A stretch of 64,000 nucleotides of DNA from the NCBI RefSeq assembly GCF_014203645.1, contig NZ_JACHJL010000013.1, forward strand, positions 202,654-266,653. The letters run 5' to 3'. Positions within the stretch are counted from its first letter, which is position 1. Every line of letters begins with the position of its first letter. A program made the position numbers and the translations under genes. Shown here piece by piece: positions 7,228 to 16,914 of this stretch. Under the pieces are notes generated by a model. It was not told the DNA's origin. It did no database searches and saw nothing but the letters and a program-made list of their open reading frames with translations. This DNA comes from Streptomyces zagrosensis. Its GTDB lineage: Bacteria; Actinomycetota; Actinomycetes; Streptomycetales; Streptomycetaceae.

Positions 7228-9402
7228 TTAGGACCTGCTGTCGCCGGGACCGTACGGCACCGCCTGCCGGGCCCCATCGGGCACCTGGAGCTTGCGGCCC
7301 GGTGCCGCGGGCCGGTCGGCGGAGGCCGGGTCCGGCGGGTCGGTCGGCGTTCCGGCGTCGGTCAGCGTCAGCACGACCTGGGTCTCGTCTTCATCCGCCG
7401 TCGCCCAGCCGGAGCGCAGCCCCGCGTAAGGCGTGCCGAACGGAACGCTCGTCTCGCCCCGCGCCTGCTGGCTGCCGGGAGGCAGCGTGGCGGTGACGTC
7501 GGTGCCGGAGGGCGCGGTGACGGTGACCGTGTTGCCGATCCGGTAGCCGCTGACGCGGCCGGAGACAAGACCGGCCTTCCAGGCCGCACGCTGGCGCAGC
7601 TCCGTCCCGGCGTCCCGCATCCGGGAGTTGACCAGCGGCGTGTTGTCAGCGAACAGCGCCCTGTAGTCGTTCAGCAACCGGTCGAGCACCGGGTAGGCGA
7701 TGCGGTCCTCGGCGAGGTTGGACTGGTGGATGAAGTGCGGGCGCGGGTCGTTGGACGTCGCGTGTGAGAGCCCGATGCTGGCTTCAAGGGGCACGATGTA
7801 CGAGGCGTAACCGGTCGCCGGGTCGAGCGCCTTGGGCAGGCAGGTGGTGTTGGGTGCGGTTTCGCATGTACCGCTGCCGCCATCGGCCTTGCGGGCGTAG
7901 ATCCAGTTGTACTCGTCCACCTGCTCGGCGGCGCGGCCCGCGTTGTAGAAGATGTTCATCGGGTAGCGGGGCACGGTCAGAGCGGCACCGGCGGCGCGCT
8001 GTCCGGGCTCGCGGGAGTTGTCACTGCCGACCCAGCTGACATCGCTGTCCTCCAGCGCGGGAGCCAGTTCGGGGTTGTCGGCCGGTTGCTGTGGGCGGCT
8101 CGCAAGGCCGGAGTGCTCACCCGTGACTAGTTCGCTGCGGTCCACGGCCAGGCCCTGCCGCCCGGCCCAGTCGAGGTTGTTCTCGATCTGCTCCGTGATC
8201 GTGTCACCGCTCACCCAACGCACCCGGCCGAACAGGTCGGTCGAGCACTTCCACGGCACGACGCTGACGTTTTGCACACAGCCGAGGAAGAGGTGGTTGT
8301 ACGTGTGGTTGACCCAGCGGTAGCTGTGCTGGTCGGCGAGGAACTGCTCGGCCAGCGGGTCGGTGCCGCCGTTCTCTTCCTTGTATGCCTCGCTGCCGCC
8401 GGCGTTGTACGCCATGTCCAAGGTGAGGCCGTGCGACTGCGACCAGGTCCGTGCGTACTGCGCGTCATCAGCGGTCATGCGGATCGGGTCCGGCTCCGGG
8501 GTGTCGCCAGCCGGGCCGCAGTCCGCGTCACCCGGGGTGCAGTTGAGCTCGGTGTCCCACCGATCGTCCGCGCCCAGGACGTCGTCCACGTGCACGCCAA
8601 AGTAGTTCCGGTCGGCACCCAGATGGATGCCCTGGGTCAGCCACTCCACGATGCCGCGTGCCAGCAGCCGGTACTGCCGCTGGTGCTTGTTGTAGACGAA
8701 GGTGACCACCAGTTCGCGGCGCCCGTCGTGGGCGTACTCGCCGACCAGCGAGCCGCGTGCGGTGCTACCGGCCAGCGGTGCGTCAACGTAACTGGTGAAC
8801 GTCGCGCCTCCCGGGGGCTGGGCGAGCGGCACCGCCAAGAAGCCATAGCTCTCGGTGATCTTCGGGTCGTTGTCCTCGAACGGCACCGTGCCATCGAGGT
8901 AACCGAAGGGGCCGGCGGTCCCCGCGTCGGTCACCTGGACGGTCCGCCCGTCCAGCGAGCCGATATAACCGGGATTTTCGGCGTAGTTGAGCCCCACCTC
9001 GGGGCGGGCATAGGTGTACGCGTCCACCTGGCGGATGCCGAACCGTTTCTCGTACGCGGCGATGGCGGTCATCTCCGTGGAGCCGGTACCGAACGGATTG
9101 TCGTTGGGCAGCACAACCGCCTGGTATTTGGCGCGCGCACGGCCATCCACGGTGTCGCTGAGGAAGGCCGCGTCGATGCGGGGCCGTGCCGTGTCGCTGA
9201 GCGAGACGGTGGTGCGCGGGGTGCCCGCGCTATCGAGTTCGGCCGCGATCGCGGCGGTTGCGGGGCCGCCGTCATCAACGACAAGGACCCGCAGGTCGAT
9301 TCTTGGTGGTACGCCAGCGGCGCCAGCGTTGACCGCCGGCAGGCCGATTGCGAGTAGGGCGGCCGTAGCGCAGGCGGCGGCCAGCCGGGTCACATGACCC
9401 AT
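7228..9402 (-). CDS. Secreted PelA-like polysaccharide deacetylase
   Basis: The 724-residue protein starts with a clear Sec signal peptide (MGHVTRLAAACATAALLAIG... ending near AGA). A Rossmann-like region (DLRVLVVDDGG) follows, then a deacetylase core with NYFGVHVDDVLG (around residue 270) and WVNHTYNH (around 363-369). The Asp pair and the H-x3-H are the metal-binding pattern of CE4-type de-N-acetylases as used in PelA. It would remove acetyl groups from the exported GalNAc polymer outside the cell. The glycosidase half of PelA is absent here but could be supplied by the separate spherulin-4 gene at the window start. The ATG at 9402 sits behind a run of seven G and six T on the coding strand; no alternative start fits. 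Confidence 0.8.
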   Translation of the reverse strand: MGHVTRLAAACATAALLAIGLPAVNAGAAGVPPRIDLRVLVVDDGGPATAAIAAELDSAGTPRTTVSLSDTARPRIDAAFLSDTVDGRARAKYQAVVLPNDNPFGTGSTEMTAIAAYEKRFGIRQVDAYTYARPEVGLNYAENPGYIGSLDGRTVQVTDAGTAGPFGYLDGTVPFEDNDPKITESYGFLAVPLAQPPGGATFTSYVDAPLAGSTARGSLVGEYAHDGRRELVVTFVYNKHQRQYRLLARGIVEWLTQGIHLGADRNYFGVHVDDVLGADDRWDTELNCTPGDADCGPAGDTPEPDPIRMTADDAQYARTWSQSHGLTLDMAYNAGGSEAYKEENGGTDPLAEQFLADQHSYRWVNHTYNHLFLGCVQNVSVVPWKCSTDLFGRVRWVSGDTITEQIENNLDWAGRQGLAVDRSELVTGEHSGLASRPQQPADNPELAPALEDSDVSWVGSDNSREPGQRAAGAALTVPRYPMNIFYNAGRAAEQVDEYNWIYARKADGGSGTCETAPNTTCLPKALDPATGYASYIVPLEASIGLSHATSNDPRPHFIHQSNLAEDRIAYPVLDRLLNDYRALFADNTPLVNSRMRDAGTELRQRAAWKAGLVSGRVSGYRIGNTVTVTAPSGTDVTATLPPGSQQARGETSVPFGTPYAGLRSGWATADEDETQVVLTLTDAGTPTDPPDPASADRPAAPGRKLQVPDGARQAVPYGPGDSRS

Positions 9403-10249
9403 GAAAAAATCCCCCCCAGGGGTGGCGGGCGCCGGGGCGGGCGCCGACCGGTCAGCAGTCGCGCACCACGGCGTGCCGGAGCACGCCACGGCGGCGCGAG
9501 GTGATGGATGACGGATGCTGAGGTGATGCGTTCGAGGCTCCCCTTCCTCAAACGCATGCCGTCAGCGAGCTCCGCGGGCCACGGTCGTGAACACGTCACG
9601 AGCCAAGAGATATTTGGGCCTACCCCTCGGCTGCCCACCACATACTGCGTCATCACCGTTGCACCGAGTAGGACAACGGAGAGGCAGCGTTCCGGAATGC
9701 GTCACGCCAGGGCAGGCGGAACCGAAGTCGATCAAGAGGGAGCATGTCTCGCTGTACCCGGCGTGCGCCCCTATGTAATCGACTTCCCGTGGGGTGACCT
9801 GCGGCACCAGCGGTTGAAGCTCCGCGCAGCACGAAACTCAGCGTGACCGTTCCGCTGTCCCGGATACCGGATACGGGGCGAGGAAATCGGCCGAATGCCG
9901 CCTGTCGCGAATGCACACTTTGCGCGGTTAGTTGATACAGCGACCATTGCACGCCCCCGTGAGCGCCCCGGTATCGCCCAAGTCGGCTCCTTGCTGCGGA
10001 GTGTGGGGGCGTACGGTACATACGCCTCGCGCCCCACTCGTTCGCAGCGCCCCATAAGCCACAGTGATCACGCCGCCTAGATCGCTTATGCAACGTGTAT
10101 TGCCGGCGCCAACTGCTGCGCGCACCTGGCTGAACGGGCACCTGCCCACCTCCGTGCCAGGGCGCGCGGGCATCGGATCGGGCCGGGTGGACAGCCACGA
10201 TCGGCGCACCGGCTCGGTAGTCGCGGCGCCCGCGGGGAACCTGTTGCGC
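9403..10249. promoter_or_regulatory. 847-base divergent intergenic region
   Basis: This separates the minus-strand PelA-like gene from the plus-strand decarboxylase and should hold both promoters. I see no gene with a family signal. A small inverted repeat (GCGTA/TACGC around 10010-10026) is the only element noticed. No confident -10/-35 pair could be picked. Confidence 0.35.
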
Positions 10250-11728
10250 ATGGACCAAAGCGAAGCACCTATTTTGGAGGCACTCCGCGACTATCAGCAG
10301 CGGGGTGAGCTGTCGTACACACCGCCCGGCCACAAGCAGGCCCGCGGCGCCGATCCGCGGGTGCGCGCGGTGCTCGGCGACGCCGTCTTCACCTCGGACG
10401 TGCTGGCCATCGGCGGCCTCGATGATCACCAGGAGTCGCACCAGGTGCTGATGCGCGCCGAGGAGCTGATGGCCGAAGCGGTACACGCGCGGCTCACCTT
10501 CTTCTCCACCTGCGGCAGCTCGCTGTCCGTCAAGGCGGCGATGCTTGCGGTGGCCGGCCCGCAGGAAAAACTGCTGGTCGGCAGGGACGCACACAAGTCG
10601 GTCGTCTCGGGCCTGATCCTGTCCGGAGTGCGTCCGGTGTGGGTCGAGCCGCAGTGGGATCATGAGCGGCATCTGGCTCATCCCCCGTCTCCCGCGTCGT
10701 TCGAGGCGGCGTTCGCGCAGCACCCGGACGCCCGGGGCGCGCTGGTCACCAGCCCCACCCCGTACGGGGCATGCGCCGATCTCGCCGCCATCGCTCAGGT
10801 ATGCCATCAGCGGGGACGGCCACTGATCGTGGACGAGGCATGGGGTGCGCATCTGCCCTTCCACCCCGATCTGCCGTCCTGGGCCATGGACGCCGGGGCC
10901 GATGTGTGCGTGACCAGCATCCACAAGATGGGCAGCGGCCTGGAGCAGGGGTCGGTGTTCCACCTGGGCGGCGACCTCATCGACCCGGCCGTCCTCGCGT
11001 CCCGGGCCGATCTGCTCGGCACCACCAGTCCCTCTGTCCTCATCTACGCCGGCCTCGATGGCTGGCGGCGCCAAATGGCACAACACGGAAAGCAGCTCCT
11101 CGGCGACGCACTCGACCTGGCGTACCGCGTACGGGCCGAGATCGAGACCATCGATGGGCTGCACGTCAACGACCGCGCCGACTTCGTCGGTCCCGGGCGG
11201 GCCGCCGACCTCGACCCGCTGCCCGTGGTCATCGACCTCGCGCAGACCGGCACCACGGGGTACCGGGCCGCGAAATGGCTGCGGGAGCGGCATGCAATCG
11301 ACGTCCATCTCACCGATCACCGGCGCATCAGTGCCCAGTTCACGCACGCCGATTCACCGGAGACCGCCCGGCCGCTACTCGCCGCGTTGCGGGAGCTGTC
11401 GCGGTGCGCGGATGAGCTGCGCGACGCACCACAGGTGGCAGTGCCCTCGCCGCAGGACCTACGGCTTGAGCAGGCGTGCCTGCCCCGGGATGCCTACTTC
11501 GGCGCGACGGAGGACGTCCCCCCGGCGCAGGCCGCGGGGCGAATCTCGGCGGAGATGCTGACCCCCTATCCGCCCGGCGTGCCCGCCGCGCTGCCGGGCG
11601 AACGCCTCACCGAACCGGTGCTGCGCTACCTGCGCACCGGCCTGGACGCCGGGATGCGCATCCCGGACGCAGCGGATGAGCGGCTACGGACCGTACGGGT
11701 ACTGGCACGGGCGGCCCAGGCGGACTGA
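10250..11728 (+). CDS. Orn/Lys/Arg decarboxylase-type PLP enzyme
   Basis: This 492-residue fold-type I PLP enzyme belongs to the bacterial Orn/Lys/Arg decarboxylase group. Visible features are SYTPPGHKQARGADPRV near the N-terminus, the FSTCGSS cofactor-phosphate loop, LIVDEAWGAHLPFHPDLPSWAMD with the PLP-binding Asp and His, and SIHKMGSGLEQGS with the Schiff-base Lys. The C-terminal part (ISAEMLTPYPPGVPAALPGE) matches the family tail. It probably decarboxylates a basic amino acid to a polyamine. The ATG at 10250 is chosen since the homologous region begins there; the longer frame from 10064 adds a Pro/Arg-rich extension. It stands alone and converges with the following dehydrogenase. Confidence 0.88.
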   Translation: MDQSEAPILEALRDYQQRGELSYTPPGHKQARGADPRVRAVLGDAVFTSDVLAIGGLDDHQESHQVLMRAEELMAEAVHARLTFFSTCGSSLSVKAAMLAVAGPQEKLLVGRDAHKSVVSGLILSGVRPVWVEPQWDHERHLAHPPSPASFEAAFAQHPDARGALVTSPTPYGACADLAAIAQVCHQRGRPLIVDEAWGAHLPFHPDLPSWAMDAGADVCVTSIHKMGSGLEQGSVFHLGGDLIDPAVLASRADLLGTTSPSVLIYAGLDGWRRQMAQHGKQLLGDALDLAYRVRAEIETIDGLHVNDRADFVGPGRAADLDPLPVVIDLAQTGTTGYRAAKWLRERHAIDVHLTDHRRISAQFTHADSPETARPLLAALRELSRCADELRDAPQVAVPSPQDLRLEQACLPRDAYFGATEDVPPAQAAGRISAEMLTPYPPGVPAALPGERLTEPVLRYLRTGLDAGMRIPDAADERLRTVRVLARAAQAD

Positions 11729-11839
11729 CGTCCCCGGGCGCCCCCGGCCGGGGCCCGCGCCCCTACGGCGCTCCCCCACGGCCTTAGAAGGCCCGGCGCG
11801 GATGCGGGGCTCACAGGCCGGCGGTGGCGCGGGCACCTG

Positions 11840-11863
11840 GGCGCCCCAGCTGGCTGGGGCGCC
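11840..11863 (-). terminator. Hairpin terminator after the semialdehyde dehydrogenase gene
   Basis: A perfect 10-bp stem GGCGCCCCAG/CTGGGGCGCC with a CTGG loop lies 10 bases past the minus-strand stop codon. It has no T-run, as is usual in Streptomyces, and it may serve both convergent genes. Confidence 0.6.
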
Positions 11864-11873
11864 GGGGGCGGGC

Positions 11874-13274
11874 TCACCCGTTCGGCGGGCCGTACCACAC
11901 CGTGGTCGCGTTGCAGAACTCGCGGATGCCATGGCCGGCGAGCTCCCGCCCGTACCCCGAGCGCTTCACGCCGCCGAAGGGCAGCGCCGGGTGGGAGGCG
12001 GTCATGCCGTTGAAGAAGACGCCGCCCGCTGCCAGATCGCGGATCAGCCGCTCCTGTTCGCCTTCGTCCCGCGTCCAGGCGTTGGAGCTGAGGCCGAAGG
12101 ACGTGTCGTTGGCAAGGTTCACCGCCTCGTCAAGGTCAGCGACCCGATAGAGCGAAGCAACGGGCCCGAACGCCTCCTCCTGATGGATGCGCATATCCGC
12201 GCTGATGTGGGCAAGCACGGTCGGCTCGTAGAACCAGCCCGCTGTACGGTCCGCCGGGCGCCCGCCACCACACAGCGCCGTCGCGCCGTGCCGCAGGGCG
12301 TCATCGACCAGTTCCTCCAGGTCGCTGCGCCCCGACTCGCTGGAGAGCGGGCCGACGTCGGTGTCAGCGTCCATCGGGTCCCCGACCCGCAGGGCTCGCA
12401 TGCCCGCGACGAAGGCGTCCGTGAACTCGTCGTACACCGCGTCATGCACGATGAAACGCTTGGCGGCGATGCAGGACTGCCCGGCGTTTTGCGTCCGCGC
12501 GCTCACGGCGACCTGGGCCGCGCGGCGCACGTCGGCCGATGGCAGCACCACGTACGGGTCGCTGCCGCCCAGTTCCAGTACGGTCTTCTTGATCTCGTCA
12601 CCGGCGATCGAGGCCACCGACCGCCCGGCGGGCTCGCTGCCGGTCAAAGTCGCCGCGACCACCCGAGGATCGCGCAGGATGCCCTCGATGGCGCCCGAAC
12701 CCACCAACAGGGTCTGGAAGACGCCTGCGGGAAATCCGGCCCTGCGAAACAGTTCCTCCAGGTACAGCGCGGTCTGCGGCACGTTCGACGCATGCTTGAG
12801 CAACCCCACGTTGCCCGCCATCAGAGCCGGCGCCGCGAACCGTACGACCTGCCAGAGGGGAAAGTTCCACGGCATGACGGCAAGCACCGGACCCATCGGC
12901 CGGTAGCGCACGAAGGCGTTCGCCGCGCCCGCGTCGGCCACGTCGTCGGGCGCGGGCCGCTCATCGGCGAGAAGCCGCTCGGCGTGCTGTGCGTACCAGC
13001 GCAACGTCTTCACGCACTTGGCGACCTCGGCTCCGGCCGCGGCGAGCGGCTTGCCCATCTCGGTGGTGATGGTCCTGGCGACGGCGTCCTGATCCTCTTC
13101 CAACAGGTCGGCCGCCCGGCGTAGCAGCTCGGCACGGTGCGCGAAGGCGGTGGTGCGATAGGTGGCGAAGGCCGAGGCCGCCAGGGCGAGCCGATCACGT
13201 ACCGCGTCCTCACTCAGCGCGTCAAAGGTCTTCACGGTCTCGCCGGTCGCCGGGTTCACGGTGGCGATGGGCAT
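11874..13274 (-). CDS. gabD: NAD(P)-dependent succinate-semialdehyde dehydrogenase family
   Basis: This 466-residue aldehyde dehydrogenase has the family's active-site pieces: PMGPVLAVMPWNFPLWQ (oxyanion Asn), VLELGGSDPYVV with the general-base Glu, and QNAGQSCIAAKRF with the nucleophilic Cys. It ends with PFGGVKRSGYGRELAGHG, typical of the GabD/Sad group. The expected reaction is succinate semialdehyde to succinate in GABA or polyamine breakdown, which fits the facing amino-acid decarboxylase, though the two genes are convergent and not co-transcribed. The start ATG follows GGGAGG at good spacing. Exact aldehyde preference is inferred. Confidence 0.88.
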   Translation of the reverse strand: MPIATVNPATGETVKTFDALSEDAVRDRLALAASAFATYRTTAFAHRAELLRRAADLLEEDQDAVARTITTEMGKPLAAAGAEVAKCVKTLRWYAQHAERLLADERPAPDDVADAGAANAFVRYRPMGPVLAVMPWNFPLWQVVRFAAPALMAGNVGLLKHASNVPQTALYLEELFRRAGFPAGVFQTLLVGSGAIEGILRDPRVVAATLTGSEPAGRSVASIAGDEIKKTVLELGGSDPYVVLPSADVRRAAQVAVSARTQNAGQSCIAAKRFIVHDAVYDEFTDAFVAGMRALRVGDPMDADTDVGPLSSESGRSDLEELVDDALRHGATALCGGGRPADRTAGWFYEPTVLAHISADMRIHQEEAFGPVASLYRVADLDEAVNLANDTSFGLSSNAWTRDEGEQERLIRDLAAGGVFFNGMTASHPALPFGGVKRSGYGRELAGHGIREFCNATTVWYGPPNG

Positions 13275-13692
13275 GCGGGTGCCTCCCTTGAATTACGGTG
13301 CGCCCCCGCGCCCGGTACGCCCCTTCGCGCGGTACGCCTGTGCTTACGGTGCGCCCTGCTTACGGTGCGCTCCGGCTTCGGTGCGCCCCTGCTTCGGCGC
13401 GGCTGGGCCACCGCCTCGCGGCCCCGCACGGCACACCACATGCCACATCCGGCACACGGCCTGGCCCACGGCGCGCGGGCAGTGGTCTCTTCGGTCCTCC
13501 GTTCGACCATGCAGGCCGACCGGGTACCCCGCAAACGCACGCCTCAGCCAGCGCCGGACCACCGATCTTCCGGCATCTGCCGGCACCTCGCCCCACTGGA
13601 CTGGACACCTTGCTCTCGCGAGGTCGGCATACAGGCGCGAGGGTGGGTATTCGGAGAACGTCGGTGTCCCCTGGATCAGAAAGGCCCGCGGC
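13275..13692. promoter_or_regulatory. Divergent intergenic region with imperfect repeats
   Basis: This 418-base region separates the dehydrogenase and the phosphoketolase and should contain both promoters. From about 13291 to 13400 there are five or so imperfect copies of a TTACGGTGCGCCCCTGC-like unit of 17-25 bases. No gene is supported; the long frames are antisense to each other and Arg/Pro-rich. Confidence 0.45.
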
Positions 13693-16068
13693 ATGGCCAC
13701 AGCCCCTCCGCACCAGTTGTCCGAGCACGACCTCGCCACGGTGGACCGGTACTGGCGGGCCGCGAACTATCTGGCTGTCGGCCAGATCTACCTCATGGAC
13801 AACCCCCTCCTCGCGGAGCCGCTGAGCCTGGAGCACATCAAGCCGCGACTACTCGGCCACTGGGGTACGACACCCGGGCTCAATCTCATTTACGCGCATC
13901 TCAACCGGGTGATCGCCGCCCGGGACCTGGACGCCATCCACATCACGGGCCCCGGGCACGGCGGCCCCGCCACCGTGGCCTGCTGCTGGCTCGATGGCAG
14001 CTACTCCGATGTGTACCGGGACGTGCCGCGGGACGGCGAGGGCATGGCCCGGCTGTTCCGACAATTTTCCTTCCCCGGCGGGGTGCCGAGCCATGTCGCG
14101 CCCGAGACACCCGGCTCCATTCATGAGGGCGGTGAACTGGGCTACTCGCTCAGCCACGCCTACGGTGCCGCGTTCGACAATCCGGACCTGGTGGTGGCCG
14201 CCATCGTCGGCGACGGCGAGGCCGAGACGGGACCGCTGGCCACCGGCTGGCACGGCAACAAGTTCCTCGACCCGGTGCACGATGGCGCGGTGCTGCCGAT
14301 CCTGCACCTCAACGGCTACAAGATCGCCAACCCCACGGTGCTGGCCCGGATACCACAAGAAGAACTGGACCAGTTGCTACGCGGCTACGGGCACGACCCG
14401 GTGTACGTCAGCGGTGACGAGCCCGAGGCCGTGCACCGGGAGCTGGCCGCCGCGCTGGATGGCTGCCTCGATCGCATCGCCGCCTACCAACGCGCCGCCA
14501 GAGAGAGCGGTTCAGCTCCTGCCGAGCGGCCCCGCTGGCCCATGATCGTGCTCCGTACGCCCAAGGGCTGGACGGGCCCGAAGGAGGTGGATGGGCTCCC
14601 GGTGGAGGGCACCTGGCGCGCTCACCAGGTACCGCTGTCCGGACTGCGCGAGCATCCGGAGCACCTGGAGCAGTTGGAGAGTTGGATGCGTTCGTACCGC
14701 CCCGAAGAGCTCTTCGACGATCAAGGGCGCCCGCGCGCCGAACTGCTCAGCCATGTTCCGGTCGGAGATCGCCGGCTTGGTTCGAACCCGCACGCCAACG
14801 GCGGGCGCCTGCTGCGCTCACTCCCCCTACCCGACATCCGCCGCTACGCCATCGAGGTCGGCAAGCCGGGAACCACACTCCACGAGCCGACCCGCGCCCT
14901 CGGCGCACTGCTACGAGATGTCATGCGGGCCACCGCCGAGCGGCGCGACTTCCGCCTCTTCGGGCCAGACGAGACCGCCTCCAACCGCTTGCAGGACGTG
15001 TACGAGGCAAGCGGCAAGGGCTGGCAGGAGGAACTACTGCCGGTCGATGAGCACCTGTCCCGCGATGGCCGGGTCCTGGAAATGCTCTCCGAACACAACT
15101 GCCAGGGCTGGCTTGAGGGATACCTCCTGACCGGGCGGCACGGTCTCTTCTCCTCATACGAGGCGTTCATCCACATCGTCACCTCGATGGCCAACCAACA
15201 CGCCAAGTGGCTCAAGGTCTCCCGCGAGTTGCCCTGGCGCATGCCGATCGCATCCCTCAACTACCTGCTGACCTCGCACGTCTGGCGGCAGGACCACAAC
15301 GGCTTCTCCCATCAGGACCCGGGCTTCATCGACCACATGGTCAACAAAGACCCGCACACCATCCGGGTGTATCTGCCGCCGGACGCCAACTCACTGCTCG
15401 CGGTGGCCGACCACACGCTCAACACGCGGGACCTGATCAATATCGTCGCCGCCGGCAAGCAGCCGTCTTTGGACTGGCTGTCCATCGATGAAGCGGTCAA
15501 CCATGTCCATCGAGGCATCAGCGTATGGGACTGGGCGAGCACCGACACCGGGCGTGAGCCGGACGTCGTACTGGCCGCCGCCGGTGACGTCCCAACGCTG
15601 GAGGTGATGGCCGCGGTGTCGCTGCTGCGGGCGCATCTGCCCCAACTCGCGGTACGCGTGGTCAACGTCGTGGACCTCATGCGGTTGCTGCCGCCCGACG
15701 ACCACCCCAACGGGCTGCCGGGTCGCGGCTTCGACGCCGTGTTCACCACCGACAAGCCGGTGATCTTCGCGTATCACGGCTACCCCTGGTTGATCCACCG
15801 AATGACCTACCGGCGCAGCGGCCACGACAACTTCCACGTCCGCGGCTACAAGGAAGAAGGCACCACGACCACCCCCTTCGACATGGTCGTCCGCAACGAC
15901 ATGGACCGCTACCGACTGGTCATGGACGTCATCGACCGGGTACCCGGGCTGGCACTGACCGCCATCGCGGTACGGCAACGCATGAAGGACAAGCGTGTGG
16001 AACACCACGCTTACATCCGGAAGTACGGCGAGGACATGCCCGAGGTGAAGGACTGGTCGTGGACGTAA
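13693..16068 (+). CDS. xfp: Phosphoketolase (xylulose-5-P / fructose-6-P)
   Basis: The 791-residue protein is a full-length thiamine-diphosphate phosphoketolase. Signature segments are LGHWGTTPGLNLIYAHLNR, HITGPGHGGPA, FPGGVPSHVAPETPGSIHEGGELGYSLSHAYG, and GDGEAETGPLATGWHGNKF with the ThDP/Mg motif. It splits xylulose-5-phosphate (or fructose-6-phosphate) with phosphate to acetyl phosphate and glyceraldehyde-3-phosphate (or erythrose-4-phosphate). The ATG at 13693, with AGAAAGG upstream, matches the family N-terminus; the same frame is open far upstream but only through repeat-rich noncoding sequence. The next gene begins inside its last codons. Confidence 0.95.
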   Translation: MATAPPHQLSEHDLATVDRYWRAANYLAVGQIYLMDNPLLAEPLSLEHIKPRLLGHWGTTPGLNLIYAHLNRVIAARDLDAIHITGPGHGGPATVACCWLDGSYSDVYRDVPRDGEGMARLFRQFSFPGGVPSHVAPETPGSIHEGGELGYSLSHAYGAAFDNPDLVVAAIVGDGEAETGPLATGWHGNKFLDPVHDGAVLPILHLNGYKIANPTVLARIPQEELDQLLRGYGHDPVYVSGDEPEAVHRELAAALDGCLDRIAAYQRAARESGSAPAERPRWPMIVLRTPKGWTGPKEVDGLPVEGTWRAHQVPLSGLREHPEHLEQLESWMRSYRPEELFDDQGRPRAELLSHVPVGDRRLGSNPHANGGRLLRSLPLPDIRRYAIEVGKPGTTLHEPTRALGALLRDVMRATAERRDFRLFGPDETASNRLQDVYEASGKGWQEELLPVDEHLSRDGRVLEMLSEHNCQGWLEGYLLTGRHGLFSSYEAFIHIVTSMANQHAKWLKVSRELPWRMPIASLNYLLTSHVWRQDHNGFSHQDPGFIDHMVNKDPHTIRVYLPPDANSLLAVADHTLNTRDLINIVAAGKQPSLDWLSIDEAVNHVHRGISVWDWASTDTGREPDVVLAAAGDVPTLEVMAAVSLLRAHLPQLAVRVVNVVDLMRLLPPDDHPNGLPGRGFDAVFTTDKPVIFAYHGYPWLIHRMTYRRSGHDNFHVRGYKEEGTTTTPFDMVVRNDMDRYRLVMDVIDRVPGLALTAIAVRQRMKDKRVEHHAYIRKYGEDMPEVKDWSWT

Positions 16069-16643
16069 ACGGCATAGGAGCGCCCGATGAGCGGCCGGAC
16101 GGGGCGCAGTTGCCTCCCGCGCCCGCACCGGCGCGGGCGCGGGCGCGGGCGCGGGATCGCGACGGCAGAGACGAGAGCCAGGAGGAACGCGCGGACCGCC
16201 GCTGGGTCGAGCTCCTCCAAGAGGTACGAGTCGCCCAGACGGGCGTGCAGATCCTGTTGGCGTTCTTGCTCACGGTCGCCTTCACCCCGCGCTTCCCCGG
16301 CCTGTCGGACACCAACCGAATGATCTACGTGGTGACCGTGCTGCTAGGCGCCGCGGCCACCGGCGCGCTGATCGCACCAGTGTCCATCCACCGCTTCGTC
16401 ACCGGCTGGGGAGTGAAGCCGCAAACCGTCATCTGGGCCTCGCGCTGCACACTGACCGGCCTGATCCTGCTGCTGTGCACGATCGGCTCAGCGCTATTGC
16501 TGATCATGCGCGTCGTGGTCACCGACAGCGCCGCAAGTTGGCTGGTGGGCGCCGTGTTGCTCTGGTTCACCTGCTGCTGGTTCCTCCCGGCGTACGTGCT
16601 GCGCCGCGGGGGCCGAGGCGCCTCGGCCGAACGCGACCGGTAG
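16059..16643 (+). CDS. DUF6328 family small membrane protein
   Basis: The 194-residue protein has a Pro/Ala/Arg-rich N-terminus (about 40 residues), a charged helix (RRWVELLQEVRVAQTGVQIL), and four hydrophobic segments (about residues 66-83, 91-108, 125-150 and 158-178). This layout and the QTGVQILLAFLLTVAF segment match DUF6328 proteins of actinomycetes, whose function is unknown. The GTG start overlaps the phosphoketolase stop by ten bases, suggesting coupled translation. Start choice is uncertain because the first 40 residues are low complexity. Confidence 0.72.
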   Translation: MDVNGIGAPDERPDGAQLPPAPAPARARARARDRDGRDESQEERADRRWVELLQEVRVAQTGVQILLAFLLTVAFTPRFPGLSDTNRMIYVVTVLLGAAATGALIAPVSIHRFVTGWGVKPQTVIWASRCTLTGLILLLCTIGSALLLIMRVVVTDSAASWLVGAVLLWFTCCWFLPAYVLRRGGRGASAERDR

Positions 16644-16863
16644 GGGTTGCCGGGGCTAGGTAGGTGCGCCGGGAGCGAACCCGGGTGGGAGCGGACGTGG
16701 CGGACGCACGGCGGCGAGTGCGAACAACTTTGTTGCGGGGCACCGAGGTTGAGGCCAAGAGGTGATCAATCACTGCCACCGACCCCTTGGCGTCGGTCAT
16801 CTGATGGCCGCCCGATCACCCATCGTCCTGTACGGCAGCTGAGCGTGCCCCTACCGCGAACGA

Positions 16864-16897
16864 GCCCCGCCACTCCCCAACGAGGGAGAGGCGGGGC
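16864..16897. terminator. Bidirectional hairpin between convergent genes
   Basis: GCCCCGCC (16864-16871) pairs with GGCGGGGC (16890-16897), with extra CTCCC/GGGAG pairing inside. It lies 17 bases past the DUF397 stop on the minus strand and about 220 bases past DUF6328 on the plus strand. A close copy lies at 17284-17324. Confidence 0.6.
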
Positions 16898-16914
16898 CGC
16901 TTTACGTTGGCAGG

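Noticed and set aside
6780..7277. Minus-strand frame rich in HYAGTT/LRRYH repeats
   Set aside because: The repeats in the peptide are produced by the DNA tandem repeat and no start site or homology supports a gene.
9653..11347. A 564-codon frame antisense to the PLP decarboxylase gene
   Set aside because: It is a shadow of a GC-rich gene; its translation is Arg/Gly-rich with no family motif, while the plus strand has a complete PLP enzyme.
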